The notes under the pieces: model-generated
The model's input: only the letters and a program-made list of their open reading frames with translations
The model's database searches: none
Told to the model about the DNA's origin: nothing
Made by a program: the position numbers and the translations under genes
Part shown: positions 14,412-22,261 of the stretch, one piece after another
Layout: each line of letters opens with the position of its first letter
How positions within the stretch are numbered: position 1 is the stretch's first letter
Assembly (NCBI GenBank): GCA_045649265.1
Contig: JAZRPO010000013.1
Span: 1-28,154 of the forward strand
Length of the DNA stretch: 28,154 nt
Source of the DNA: SIG480 sp045649265
GTDB taxonomy: Bacteria > Bacillota > Clostridia > Oscillospirales > JAAYXM01
Direction of reading: 5' to 3'

Positions 14412-15653
14412 ATGATTAAAGAAAATATTGAGTTTTTGAAACAGTATGATGCCTCTGTTGGTAATGCGATTGAGTCTGAGTATTCAAGACAGCGCGGAAA
14501 TATAGAGCTTATCGCATCTGAAAACTTTGTTAGCCCTGCAGTTCTTGCAGCAGCAGGAACAGTTCTTACAAACAAGTATGCAGAGGGTCTTCCGGGAAAG
14601 CGCTATTACGGCGGTTGTGAGTGTGTTGATGTTGTTGAGCGCATCGCTCAGGAACGCGCTCTTGAGCTCTTTGGTGCTGACCATGTAAACGTTCAGCCGC
14701 ATAGCGGAGCTTCTGCAAATATGGCAGTTTATTTTGCCCTTGTAAAACCGGGCGATACAGTTATGGGCATGAACCTCAGTGAGGGTGGCCATCTTACTCA
14801 CGGCAGCCCTGTTAATATTTCGGGTTCTTACTACAATATCGTTCCTTATGGCGTTGACGCTGAAACACATCGTATTGACTATGATAAGCTTGAAGAAAAG
14901 GCGAAGGAATGCCAGCCGAAGATGATTATTGCAGGTGCTTCTGCCTATCCGAGAATTATTGATTTTGAACGCTTTGCTCATATTGCAAAGAGCGTTGGTG
15001 CATACTTTGTTGTTGATATGGCTCATATTGCAGGTCTTGTTGCGGCCGGAGTCCATCCAAGCCCTGTTCCGTATGCCGATGTTGTCACAACAACAACTCA
15101 TAAAACTCTCCGTGGTCCTCGCGGCGGCATCATTCTCTGTAAAGAAGAGCTTGCAAAGCAGATTGACAAGGCTGTTTTCCCGGGGACAATGGGCGGCCCG
15201 CTTATGCACATAATTGCTGCAAAGGCAGTATGCTTCGGCGAAGCCTTGAAGCCTGAGTTTACAAGCTATCAGAAAAAGGTTGTTGCAAATGCATCTGCTC
15301 TTGCAAATGCTCTTTTGCAGTGTGGCTTTGACCTCGTTTCAGGCGGCACGGATAACCATCTTATGCTTGTTGATCTTCGCAAGTTCAATGTCACGGGCAA
15401 AGAGCTTGAACACCGCCTTGATGAAGTCGGCATTACGCTCAACAAGAATGCTATCCCGAATGACCCTGAAAAGCCATTTGTTACAAGCGGTGTCCGCATC
15501 GGTACTCCGGCTGTTACAACTCGTGGCTTTGGTGAGAGCGATATGGCGGAGATTGCTCGCCTTATCCATCTCACAGCAACTGCTTTTGAAACAAAGAAGG
15601 ATTATATCCGCGATTGCGTAACTGCACTCTGCGATAAATATCCTCTCTATTAA
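14412..15653 (+). CDS. glyA: Serine hydroxymethyltransferase GlyA
   Basis: 413 residues, full length. It interconverts serine and glycine with transfer of a one-carbon unit to tetrahydrofolate and is PLP-dependent. Signatures are IELIASENFVS, NKYAEGLPGKRYYGGCE, HSGASANMAVY, the PLP lysine K231 in TTTTHKTLRGPRGG, and VTSGVRIGTPAVTTRG. The open frame extends 48 codons upstream into the transporter gene, but AGGAG at 14400-14404 and the family-typical opening place the start at 14412. It is followed after 15 nt by rarA. Confidence 0.97.
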   Translation: MIKENIEFLKQYDASVGNAIESEYSRQRGNIELIASENFVSPAVLAAAGTVLTNKYAEGLPGKRYYGGCECVDVVERIAQERALELFGADHVNVQPHSGASANMAVYFALVKPGDTVMGMNLSEGGHLTHGSPVNISGSYYNIVPYGVDAETHRIDYDKLEEKAKECQPKMIIAGASAYPRIIDFERFAHIAKSVGAYFVVDMAHIAGLVAAGVHPSPVPYADVVTTTTHKTLRGPRGGIILCKEELAKQIDKAVFPGTMGGPLMHIIAAKAVCFGEALKPEFTSYQKKVVANASALANALLQCGFDLVSGGTDNHLMLVDLRKFNVTGKELEHRLDEVGITLNKNAIPNDPEKPFVTSGVRIGTPAVTTRGFGESDMAEIARLIHLTATAFETKKDYIRDCVTALCDKYPLY

Positions 15654-15668
15654 TAATTGGAGGCGCAT

Positions 15669-16913
15669 ATGTACAGACCCCTTGCTGACAGAATTCGTCC
15701 TGACAATATAGACGAGGTTTTCGGGCAGAAGCATATTCTGGGCGAGAATGGCATATTGCGCCGGATTATCCTGTCGGGCCAGATTCCCAATATGATTTTC
15801 TTCGGTCCGAGTGGTGTGGGGAAGACAACTGTTGCTGAGATAATTGCGAGATATACCTCGCGCGAATTTCGCAAGCTCAATGCAACCACTGCCTCGATAT
15901 CCGATATAAAAGACATAGTTTCCGAGCTTGATACGTTGCTTACCCCAAACGGAGTTCTGCTCTATATTGACGAGATTCAGTATTTCAACAAAAAACAGCA
16001 GCAATCCCTCCTTGAATTCATGGAGAACGGAAAGCTGACAATTATTGCTTCAACTACCGAAAACCCATATTTCTATGTCTACAACGCAATCCTTTCGCGT
16101 GCGACGGTTTTTGAATTTCGCCCGATTGAGCCGCAGGACGTTATGTTTGCAATAGACCGCGCCAGGCAGAAGCTTGATGCCGGTGTCGTATTTGAAGACG
16201 GAGTCGCAGAGCATATAGCCGGTGCGTGCGGAGGCGATATCCGAAAGGCTCTCAATGCTGTCGAACTTCTCTTTACAGGCCTTGTGGGAAAAGATGGAAA
16301 AGTTTCGCTTTCTGATGCTAAAGTCGTTACGCAGCGCAGTGCCATGCGTGCTGACCGTGACGGCGATGCCCATTTTGACATAATGTCTGCGCTTCAAAAG
16401 TCAATCAGAGGCTCTGACCCGGATGCTGCGGTATATTATCTTGCGCGTCTTTTGGAGGCAGGAGATATGCTCTCGGCTTGTCGCAGGCTTCTCGTTATAG
16501 CGAGCGAAGACGTAGGTCTTGCATATCCTCAGGCGGTTACAGTTGCAAAATCCTGTGTAGACTCAGCTTTGCAGCTTGGGCTTCCCGAAGCACGAATCCC
16601 GCTTGCTGAGGCGGCAATCTTCCTTGCAACATCTCCGAAATCCAACTCTGCAATATGCGCGATTGATGCGGCAATTTCCGACATAAGAAACGGCAAGCAT
16701 GGAGAAGTACCGTCTCATCTACGCGATTCTCATTATTCCGGGGCGGCGAAGCTCGGTCACGGTAGAGACTATAAATATCCTCATTCGTACAAAAAACATT
16801 GGGTTGCTCAGCAATATCTCCCTGATGAAATTAAAGACAGAGTATATTATAAGTATGGCGATAACAAGGTCGAAGCTGCAACGGAAAAATACTGGAATGA
16901 AGTTAAAAAATAA
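15669..16913 (+). CDS. rarA: Replication-associated recombination protein A, AAA+ ATPase RarA
   Basis: 414 residues of the RarA/MgsA family, which acts at stalled replication forks and resembles clamp-loader subunits. The start MYRPLADRIRPDNIDEVFGQ is characteristic. The Walker A box is GPSGVGKT (46-53), Walker B is LLYIDE (97-102), and sensor 1 is IIASTTENPYFYV. The C-terminal half has LLEAGDMLSACRRLLVIASEDVGLA and PKSNSAICAIDAAISDI, the tetramerisation domain signatures. The ATG at 15669 is chosen over a TTG at 15657 because TGGAGG (15658-15663) lies 5 nt before the ATG. It is the last gene of the eamA-glyA-rarA transcript. Confidence 0.95.
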   Translation: MYRPLADRIRPDNIDEVFGQKHILGENGILRRIILSGQIPNMIFFGPSGVGKTTVAEIIARYTSREFRKLNATTASISDIKDIVSELDTLLTPNGVLLYIDEIQYFNKKQQQSLLEFMENGKLTIIASTTENPYFYVYNAILSRATVFEFRPIEPQDVMFAIDRARQKLDAGVVFEDGVAEHIAGACGGDIRKALNAVELLFTGLVGKDGKVSLSDAKVVTQRSAMRADRDGDAHFDIMSALQKSIRGSDPDAAVYYLARLLEAGDMLSACRRLLVIASEDVGLAYPQAVTVAKSCVDSALQLGLPEARIPLAEAAIFLATSPKSNSAICAIDAAISDIRNGKHGEVPSHLRDSHYSGAAKLGHGRDYKYPHSYKKHWVAQQYLPDEIKDRVYYKYGDNKVEAATEKYWNEVKK

Positions 16914-16916
16914 CCA

Positions 16917-16950
16917 AAACCCGACAGGTGTGCCTGTCGGGTTTATTGCT
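16917..16950 (+). terminator. Rho-independent terminator after rarA
   Basis: A 12-bp stem (16917-16928 with 16933-16944), a TGTG loop and a short tail TTTATTGCTT. Confidence 0.8.
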
Positions 16951-16966
16951 TGCAAATGTTAAAAAT

Positions 16967-16979
16967 GTTTGAAACTAAC
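16967..16979 (+). promoter_or_regulatory. Operator-like site O1 upstream of the deoR operon
   Basis: GTTTGAAACTAAC. Its reverse complement matches 12 of 13 bases at 17049-17061. It lies 20 bp upstream of the -35 box. It is probably bound by the DeoR-family product of the same operon, but this is inferred from position only. Confidence 0.55.
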
Positions 16980-16999
16980 AAAAAACTTGAGAACAGGTA

Positions 17000-17028
17000 T
17001 TGCAAAAGAAAAAAGAATAGTGTATAAT
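17000..17028 (+). promoter_or_regulatory. Sigma-A promoter of the deoR-sorE-E2-E3-E1-lplA-mtlD operon
   Basis: TTGCAA (17000-17005) and TATAAT (17023-17028) are 17 nt apart. Transcription should start near 17035. No other promoter or terminator was seen before 26927, so this is the likely sole driver of seven genes. Confidence 0.8.
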
Positions 17029-17048
17029 ACTTTGAGAAGAAGAAAGAC

Positions 17049-17061
17049 GTTAATTTCAAAC
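17049..17061 (-). promoter_or_regulatory. Operator-like site O2 downstream of the promoter
   Basis: GTTAATTTCAAAC on the plus strand is the inverted copy of O1. It begins about 15 nt after the predicted transcription start. The centre-to-centre distance to O1 is 82 bp, close to a whole number of helical turns. Confidence 0.55.
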
Positions 17062-17070
17062 TTTGATTTT

Positions 17071-17083
17071 GTTAGAATTTAAC
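17071..17083. promoter_or_regulatory. Possible third operator-like half-palindrome
   Basis: GTTAGAATTTAAC has the GTTA-N5-TAAC palindromic frame and matches O2 at 8 of 13 positions. It lies in the deoR leader. The call is weak. Confidence 0.3.
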
Positions 17084-17098
17084 ATACGGTATTCTGCT

Positions 17099-17854
17099 AT
17101 GAATGAAAGACAAAAAATAATAAATGATTTTATCCAGATGCGGAGCGAGGTTTCACTTGCTTCGCTGAAAGAGCTTGTACCCGATGTTTCTGAAATGACG
17201 ATCCGGCGTGACCTTGAAGCGCTTGAAGCCGGTGGCAGAATCGTCAGAATTCATGGCGGTGCAAGGTCTGTTAAGGCGATAAATATGCTCGTTGAGGATG
17301 TTTTTTCAAAGCGCTCGGCAACTAATGTTTCCCAAAAACGCGATATTGCCGAAAAGGCTCTTGAATACATTGGCGAAAACCATTCGGTTTATATTGACGC
17401 AGGCAGCACGATGATGACGCTTGCAGAGCTTGTGCCGGATAAGAACATCTTAATATCTACCAACGGTATCAATGTTGCGGCTGAACTTTTAAAGAACAAG
17501 AAATGCAGAGTTAACCTCATTGGGGGTGAGATCAATAAGCACAACATTTCCGCATACGGCCCCGATGCGATGGCTGCGATAGAAAAGCTCAATATTGACG
17601 TTGCATTTATTGCGGCGACCGCATTTTCTGAAAAATGCGGATTTTCCTGCGGAAGTGTTCACGATTGCGAATTGAAACGCACTGTCCTGCAACATGCGAC
17701 CCTCAGAATATTGCTGATGGACAGCTCGAAGGTAGGCAACATTATGCCATACACATTCGCGCGCCCCGGCGATATAGACATCTTAATCTCGGACGAGGGA
17801 TTATCAGACAGTGTCCGCACTTTCTTTGAAGAGAAAGGAACAAAAGTTTTGTAA
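17099..17854 (+). CDS. DeoR/GlpR-family transcriptional regulator
   Basis: 251 residues. The N-terminal winged helix-turn-helix covers about residues 1-60, with the family signature from VSLASLKELVPDVSEMTIRRDL through RIHGGA. The C-terminal DeoRC domain follows (about 75-235), with SVYIDAGSTMMTLAELV, ISTNGINVAAELL, NLIGGEINK and LLMDSSKVG. This fold senses sugar phosphates. The ATG at 17099 gives the usual MNERQKII opening; no good ribosome site precedes it, so it may be translated weakly, as suits a repressor. It is the first gene of the operon, and operator-like inverted sites flank its promoter, so autoregulation is likely. Confidence 0.92.
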   Translation: MNERQKIINDFIQMRSEVSLASLKELVPDVSEMTIRRDLEALEAGGRIVRIHGGARSVKAINMLVEDVFSKRSATNVSQKRDIAEKALEYIGENHSVYIDAGSTMMTLAELVPDKNILISTNGINVAAELLKNKKCRVNLIGGEINKHNISAYGPDAMAAIEKLNIDVAFIAATAFSEKCGFSCGSVHDCELKRTVLQHATLRILLMDSSKVGNIMPYTFARPGDIDILISDEGLSDSVRTFFEEKGTKVL

Positions 17855-17877
17855 ATTCTGAAAGGAGAATATATATT

Positions 17878-19131
17878 ATGAAGACAAAAGCGTTGAGATT
17901 GTACGGCAAGAACGACCTTCGCCTTGAAGAGTTCGAACTTCCGCAGATCACGGATGACGAAATCCTCGCTGAGGTAGTCACCGACAGTATCTGTATGTCG
18001 AGCTACAAAGCTGCATATCAAGGAGGCGACCACAAGCGCGTTCCTGATAACGTTGCAGAAAACCCGATCATCATCGGTCACGAGTTCTGCGGTGTTATCC
18101 GCGAGGTTGGAGCAAACTGGAGCCACAAGTTCAAACCGGGTCAGAAGTTCTCGATTCAGCCGGCTCTCAACTGGCAGGGAAGCCTCGATGCTCTCGGATA
18201 TTCATATCAGAACATCGGCGGATGTGCTACATATGTCGTAATCCCTGTCGAGGTTATGCTCACAAACTCACTTTTGGATTATAACGGCGATGCATATTTT
18301 TACGGTTCACTTTCAGAACCGATGTCCTGCATAGTCGGCGGATATCACGCATTCTTCCACACAAAATCCGGCTCTTACGAGCACGAGATGGGTCACCGAG
18401 AAGGCGGAAACCTTATCATTATGGCGGGTGCAGGCCCGATGGGTCTCGGCGCTGTTGACTACGCAGTTCACGGCCCGCGCAAGCCAAAGCTCGTTGTTGT
18501 CACAGATATCGATGATGTACGTCTTGAGCGTGCAAAAGCTCTTCTCACTCCCGAGGCTGCAGAGAAAAACGGCGTAAAGCTCGTTTATGTCAATACAAAC
18601 ACCTGCGGGGATGCAAAGGAATATCTTATGAACCTTTCTGACGGCCATGGTTATGACGATGTTCTTCTTATGGCTCCAGTCAAGCCTGTTTGCGAGCTCG
18701 GAGATTCAGTTCTCGCTTACGACGGCTGCGTAAACTTCTTTGCAGGGCCGACTGACCACGAGTTCTCCGCACTGGTCAACTTCTACAACATTCACTACAA
18801 CGCAACTCACTACGTCGGAACAACCGGCGGCAATACCGAAGACATGAAGGAATCTCTCGCACTCATGGAGTCAGGCAAGCTCAATCCGGCCGTTATGATT
18901 ACCCACGTCGGCGGTATCGACAGCGCAAAGGATTCGACACTCAACCTCCCGAGCATAAAGGGCGGAAAGAAACTCATTTATACTCACGTAAATATGCCGC
19001 TTACGGCTATTGATGATTTTGCAGAGCTCGGAAAGACAGATCCGTTCTTTGCGCGTCTTGCTGAAATCACAGCAAGAAACAACGGTCTCTGGTGTGCAGA
19101 GGCAGAAAAATTCTTACTTGAAAATAAATAA
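17878..19131 (+). CDS. Zinc-binding polyol(-phosphate) dehydrogenase, SorE-like
   Basis: 417 residues of the medium-chain dehydrogenase family. The catalytic zinc ligands fit C39, H68-E69 (IIGHEFCGVI) and E147 (SLSEPMSC). The four-cysteine structural zinc lobe is absent. The Rossmann motif is MAGAGPMGLGA, followed by VVVTDIDD with an acidic residue that favours NAD. Overall wording (MKTKALRLYGKNDLRLEEFE, DSICMSSYKAA) resembles proteins annotated as L-sorbose-1-phosphate reductase, which interconvert sorbose 1-phosphate and glucitol 6-phosphate. The exact substrate is not proven. It follows deoR after 23 nt (site AAAGGAG) and precedes E2 by 19 nt, inside one operon with a mannitol-1-phosphate-dehydrogenase-type enzyme. 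Confidence 0.82.
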   Translation: MKTKALRLYGKNDLRLEEFELPQITDDEILAEVVTDSICMSSYKAAYQGGDHKRVPDNVAENPIIIGHEFCGVIREVGANWSHKFKPGQKFSIQPALNWQGSLDALGYSYQNIGGCATYVVIPVEVMLTNSLLDYNGDAYFYGSLSEPMSCIVGGYHAFFHTKSGSYEHEMGHREGGNLIIMAGAGPMGLGAVDYAVHGPRKPKLVVVTDIDDVRLERAKALLTPEAAEKNGVKLVYVNTNTCGDAKEYLMNLSDGHGYDDVLLMAPVKPVCELGDSVLAYDGCVNFFAGPTDHEFSALVNFYNIHYNATHYVGTTGGNTEDMKESLALMESGKLNPAVMITHVGGIDSAKDSTLNLPSIKGGKKLIYTHVNMPLTAIDDFAELGKTDPFFARLAEITARNNGLWCAEAEKFLLENK

Positions 19132-19150
19132 ACGAAAGGGGAAATACACT

Positions 19151-20857
19151 ATGGCAACACCAGTAATTATGCCGCGTCAGGGGCAGTCAGTCGAAAGCTG
19201 CATCATTTCAAAGTGGCATAAAAAAGTAGGGGATATGGTTGCAGAAGGCGACACACTCTTCTCCTACGAAACGGACAAGGCAAGCTTTGATGAGGTCGCA
19301 AAGGTCGCAGGCAAAATGCTTGCAATCTTCTATGAAGAGGGCGACGACGTCGAATGTCTCCTCAACGTATGTGTAATTGGTAACGACGGCGAGAGCACAG
19401 CTGAGTTTGCACCAGCGGGCGCAGAAGCTGCTCCTGTTGTAGAAGCAGCTCCGGCTGCAGCACCAGCTGAAGCTCCCATTGCGGCTGCTCCCGCAGCTTC
19501 AATAGATCCGGGTAACTGCACCCCGGTAATTATGCCGCGTCAGGGGCAGTCAGTCGAAAGCTGCATCATTTCAAAGTGGCATAAGAAGGTAGGGGATATG
19601 GTTGCAGAAGGCGACACACTCTTCTCCTACGAAACAGACAAGGCAAGCTTTGATGAGGTCGCAAAGGTCGCAGGCAAAATGCTTGCAATTTTCTATGAAG
19701 AGGGCGACGATGTAGAATGCCTCCTCAACGTATGCGTTATCGGTGAAGACGGTGCTCATCCGGAAGCTTATGCTCCGGCCGGAGCAGCAGAAGCAGCAGC
19801 GCCTGCAGCGGCTCCTGTCGCAGCAGCACCTGTTGCAGCTCCGGTTGCGACAGCACCTGCTACAACTTCAACAGACGGCGGTGTAAAGATTTCTCCGCGT
19901 GCTAAGATGCTCGCAGAAAAGACGTTTGCAGATATCTCTCTCGCAACTCCGACAGGCCCGAACGGTAGAATCATCGAGCGTGATGTTGAGAAGCTCATCT
20001 CTGAGGGGAAGGTTGTTACACCTGCTGCAAGTGATGCTCTCGGCAAAGGTCTCGCGGGCACAGGGCTTGGTGGTCGTGTAACTACTGCAGACCTCGCCGC
20101 AGGGGCAAGCGCACCTGTTGCAGCTCCGGCAGCAGAAGCAGCACCTGTTGCAGCTCCGGTTGCAGATTACGAAGACGTTCCGATGACAAATATCCGCAAA
20201 GTTATTGCAAAGTCAATGAGTGCGTCTCTTACAGAAATGGCTCAGCTCACACTCAACACTTCATTTGATGCAACTTCTATCCTCAACTATCGCAAGATAT
20301 TAAAGAACAAGGGCGAAGCATTCGGTATGGAGAAGGTCACGCTCAACGATATGATCCTCTATGCAGTTTCACGTGTCATCTTAAAGCACAGAGATATTAA
20401 TGCTCATCTTATTGATAACACTATGCGTCTATTCAATAACGTTCACCTTGGCGTTGCTTGTGATACACCGCGCGGACTTATGGTTCCGACAGTATTCAAC
20501 GCAAACAAGATGTCTCTCAAGGAAATCTCTGCTGAATCAAAGCGTGTTACCGGAATGTGCCGTGACGGTGCATGCAGCCCTGACCTTCTCAAGGGTGCAA
20601 GCTTCACCATCACAAACCTCGGCAGCCTCGGAATCGAGAGCTTTACTCCGGTCATCAACCCGCCGCAGACAGCAATCCTCGGTGTTTGCGGAACAGAGAC
20701 AAAGATTCGCGAGAAGAACGGCGAGATTAAGACATACCAGGCTATGGGGCTCTCGCTCACATTCGACCACAGAGCTGTTGACGGCGCTCCGGCTGCGAAG
20801 TTCTTAAAGGATCTCTGCGAAGCGCTTGAAAACTTCGAGATGCTTCTCGGAGCATAA
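19151..20857 (+). CDS. Dihydrolipoyl acyltransferase (E2) with two lipoyl domains
   Basis: 568 residues. Lipoyl domain 1 covers about 1-78 with the lipoylation lysine K43 in ETDKASF; lipoyl domain 2 (about 122-198) has K164. The two share 74 identical consecutive residues. Ala/Pro-rich linkers join them. The E3/E1-binding domain begins with ISPRAKMLAEK near 247 and has TPTGPNGRIIERDVEKLI. A second, shorter GTGLGGRVTTADLA element follows near 300. The catalytic domain covers about 335-568, with NLGSLGIESFTPVINPPQTAILGV and the active-site DHRAVDG (H540, D544). It is the core of a 2-oxoacid/acetoin-dehydrogenase-type complex. The ATG at 19151 is chosen because AAGGGG precedes it and it starts the first lipoyl domain. 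The acyl group is not identifiable. Confidence 0.93.
   Translation: MATPVIMPRQGQSVESCIISKWHKKVGDMVAEGDTLFSYETDKASFDEVAKVAGKMLAIFYEEGDDVECLLNVCVIGNDGESTAEFAPAGAEAAPVVEAAPAAAPAEAPIAAAPAASIDPGNCTPVIMPRQGQSVESCIISKWHKKVGDMVAEGDTLFSYETDKASFDEVAKVAGKMLAIFYEEGDDVECLLNVCVIGEDGAHPEAYAPAGAAEAAAPAAAPVAAAPVAAPVATAPATTSTDGGVKISPRAKMLAEKTFADISLATPTGPNGRIIERDVEKLISEGKVVTPAASDALGKGLAGTGLGGRVTTADLAAGASAPVAAPAAEAAPVAAPVADYEDVPMTNIRKVIAKSMSASLTEMAQLTLNTSFDATSILNYRKILKNKGEAFGMEKVTLNDMILYAVSRVILKHRDINAHLIDNTMRLFNNVHLGVACDTPRGLMVPTVFNANKMSLKEISAESKRVTGMCRDGACSPDLLKGASFTITNLGSLGIESFTPVINPPQTAILGVCGTETKIREKNGEIKTYQAMGLSLTFDHRAVDGAPAAKFLKDLCEALENFEMLLGA
19163..19380 (+). repeat. Lipoyl-domain duplication, copy 1
   Basis: Near-identical to 19526-19743, offset 363 bp (121 codons). 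I count 10 differences over the first 216 bases, all synonymous and mostly near the 3' end. The encoded 74 residues are identical. Confidence 0.95.
19526..19743 (+). repeat. Lipoyl-domain duplication, copy 2
   Basis: The second copy of the repeat at 19163-19380. The flanking linker sequences are not repeated at comparable identity. Confidence 0.95.
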
Positions 20858-20881
20858 TTAAAGAAAAGGAGAATTATTCCA

Positions 20882-22243
20882 ATGTATGATTTGGTTATAT
20901 TGGGCGGCGGCCCGGCAGGTTACCTTGCTGCAGAGCGCGCATCTGCTGAAGGAATGAGCGTTTGCCTCATCGAAAAGCGCTTCCTCGGCGGTGTCTGCCT
21001 CAACGAGGGCTGCATCCCCACAAAAACATTTTTGAATTCCGCAAAGATTTATGACCACACTGTTCACGGCGCAGCATTCGGTGTAACAGCAGCTGATGTT
21101 AAGATTGACCATAAGGCAGTTGTTGCCCGCAAGAACGATGTCCGCTCAAAGCTCGTAGCAGGTATCGGCGCAGCTCTTCGTGCAGGTAAGGTTAAGGTTG
21201 TTGAAGCAGAGGGCAAGATTGTTGGAAAGAGCGAAGGATTTGATGTCGTTGCCGGCGGCGAGACTTACTCCGGTAAGAAGCTTCTCATCACGACAGGCTC
21301 TTCTGCAGTTGTTCCTCCGATTCCGGGCCTTTCTGATGCTATTGCTTCCGGTTTTGGCATGACAAACCGCGAAATTCTCGATATGGAAGACGTTCCTAAA
21401 ACTCTCGCAGTTATCGGTGGCGGTGTTATAGGTCTTGAAATGGCTTCATATTTCAATTCCATCGGCTCAAAGGTCACGGTTATTGAAATGATGCCGAAGA
21501 TTGCTGGTCCCACAGATGCAGAGATTTCTTCAATCCTTCTCAAGAACTACACTAACAAGGGTATTACCTTCGAACTCGGCGCAAAGGTCACAGCTTTTGG
21601 TAAGGACACAGTCGAGTTTGAGAAAGATGGCAAGAAAACAACTCTCAAAGTTGACAAGGTTCTTGTTTCTATTGGCCGCCGTGCTGAAACTGCAAACATC
21701 GGCCTTGAAACAATCGGTGTAGAGACCAACCGCGGCGCTATTGTTACGGATGACTTCGGAAGAACAAACGTTCCGGGCGTCTATGCTGCAGGTGATGTCA
21801 ATGGAAAGTCAATGCTTGCTCATACAGCATACCGCGAAGCAGAGGTCTGCATTAACCATATGACAGGCAAGCGTGACCGTATGCGCTACAACGCAATTCC
21901 GGCCGTTATCTACACAAATCCCGAGGTTGCAAGCGTCGGTGAAACCGAAGAGAGTGCAAAGGCAAAAGGAATTGCTTATAAAAAGTCTTCTGTCAGCATG
22001 ATGTATAGTGGCCGTTATATGGCTGAAAACACAGAGTATGACGGCATCTGCAAGGTTCTTGCTGATGAAAAGACCGGCAAAATCATCGGTGTACATATGT
22101 TAGGTACATACGCTTCTGAGATTATCTTCTCGGCAGCAATGATGGTAGAGTGCGAGATGCGTATTTCCGATGTTAAGGAATTTGTTTTCCCGCATCCGAC
22201 AGTTTGTGAAATAGTACGCGAAGCCGTATTTAAAATGAAATAA
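20882..22243 (+). CDS. lpdA: Dihydrolipoyl dehydrogenase (E3)
   Basis: 453 residues. It reoxidises dihydrolipoyl groups of E2 and passes electrons to NAD through FAD. The FAD site is ILGGGPAGYLAAERA near residue 6, the redox disulfide is C39/C44 in GGVCLNEGCIPTK, the NAD site is VIGGGVIGLEMA near 178, the second FAD motif is GVYAAGDVNG, and the C-terminal active-site HPTVCE has H438 and E443. All catalytic residues are present. AAGGAG precedes the ATG. It lies 24 nt after E2 and 18 nt before E1. It carries no lipoyl domain of its own, unlike the E3 of some acetoin complexes. Confidence 0.95.
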   Translation: MYDLVILGGGPAGYLAAERASAEGMSVCLIEKRFLGGVCLNEGCIPTKTFLNSAKIYDHTVHGAAFGVTAADVKIDHKAVVARKNDVRSKLVAGIGAALRAGKVKVVEAEGKIVGKSEGFDVVAGGETYSGKKLLITTGSSAVVPPIPGLSDAIASGFGMTNREILDMEDVPKTLAVIGGGVIGLEMASYFNSIGSKVTVIEMMPKIAGPTDAEISSILLKNYTNKGITFELGAKVTAFGKDTVEFEKDGKKTTLKVDKVLVSIGRRAETANIGLETIGVETNRGAIVTDDFGRTNVPGVYAAGDVNGKSMLAHTAYREAEVCINHMTGKRDRMRYNAIPAVIYTNPEVASVGETEESAKAKGIAYKKSSVSMMYSGRYMAENTEYDGICKVLADEKTGKIIGVHMLGTYASEIIFSAAMMVECEMRISDVKEFVFPHPTVCEIVREAVFKMK

Positions 22244-22261
22244 GAAAGAGAGGAACAAAAA

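Noticed and set aside
14484..15209. A 241-codon minus-strand frame inside glyA
   Set aside because: Antisense to conserved SHMT motifs, cysteine-rich and of low plausibility.
17063..17098. An upstream TTG start for the DeoR regulator
   Set aside because: It has no ribosome site, and the extension (starting ILLEFNIRY) is not part of the family opening MNERQ.
19163..19743. Repeats that might suggest a CRISPR array or a mobile element
   Set aside because: Only two copies, both in frame and encoding lipoyl domains; there are no spacers, terminal repeats or transposase genes.
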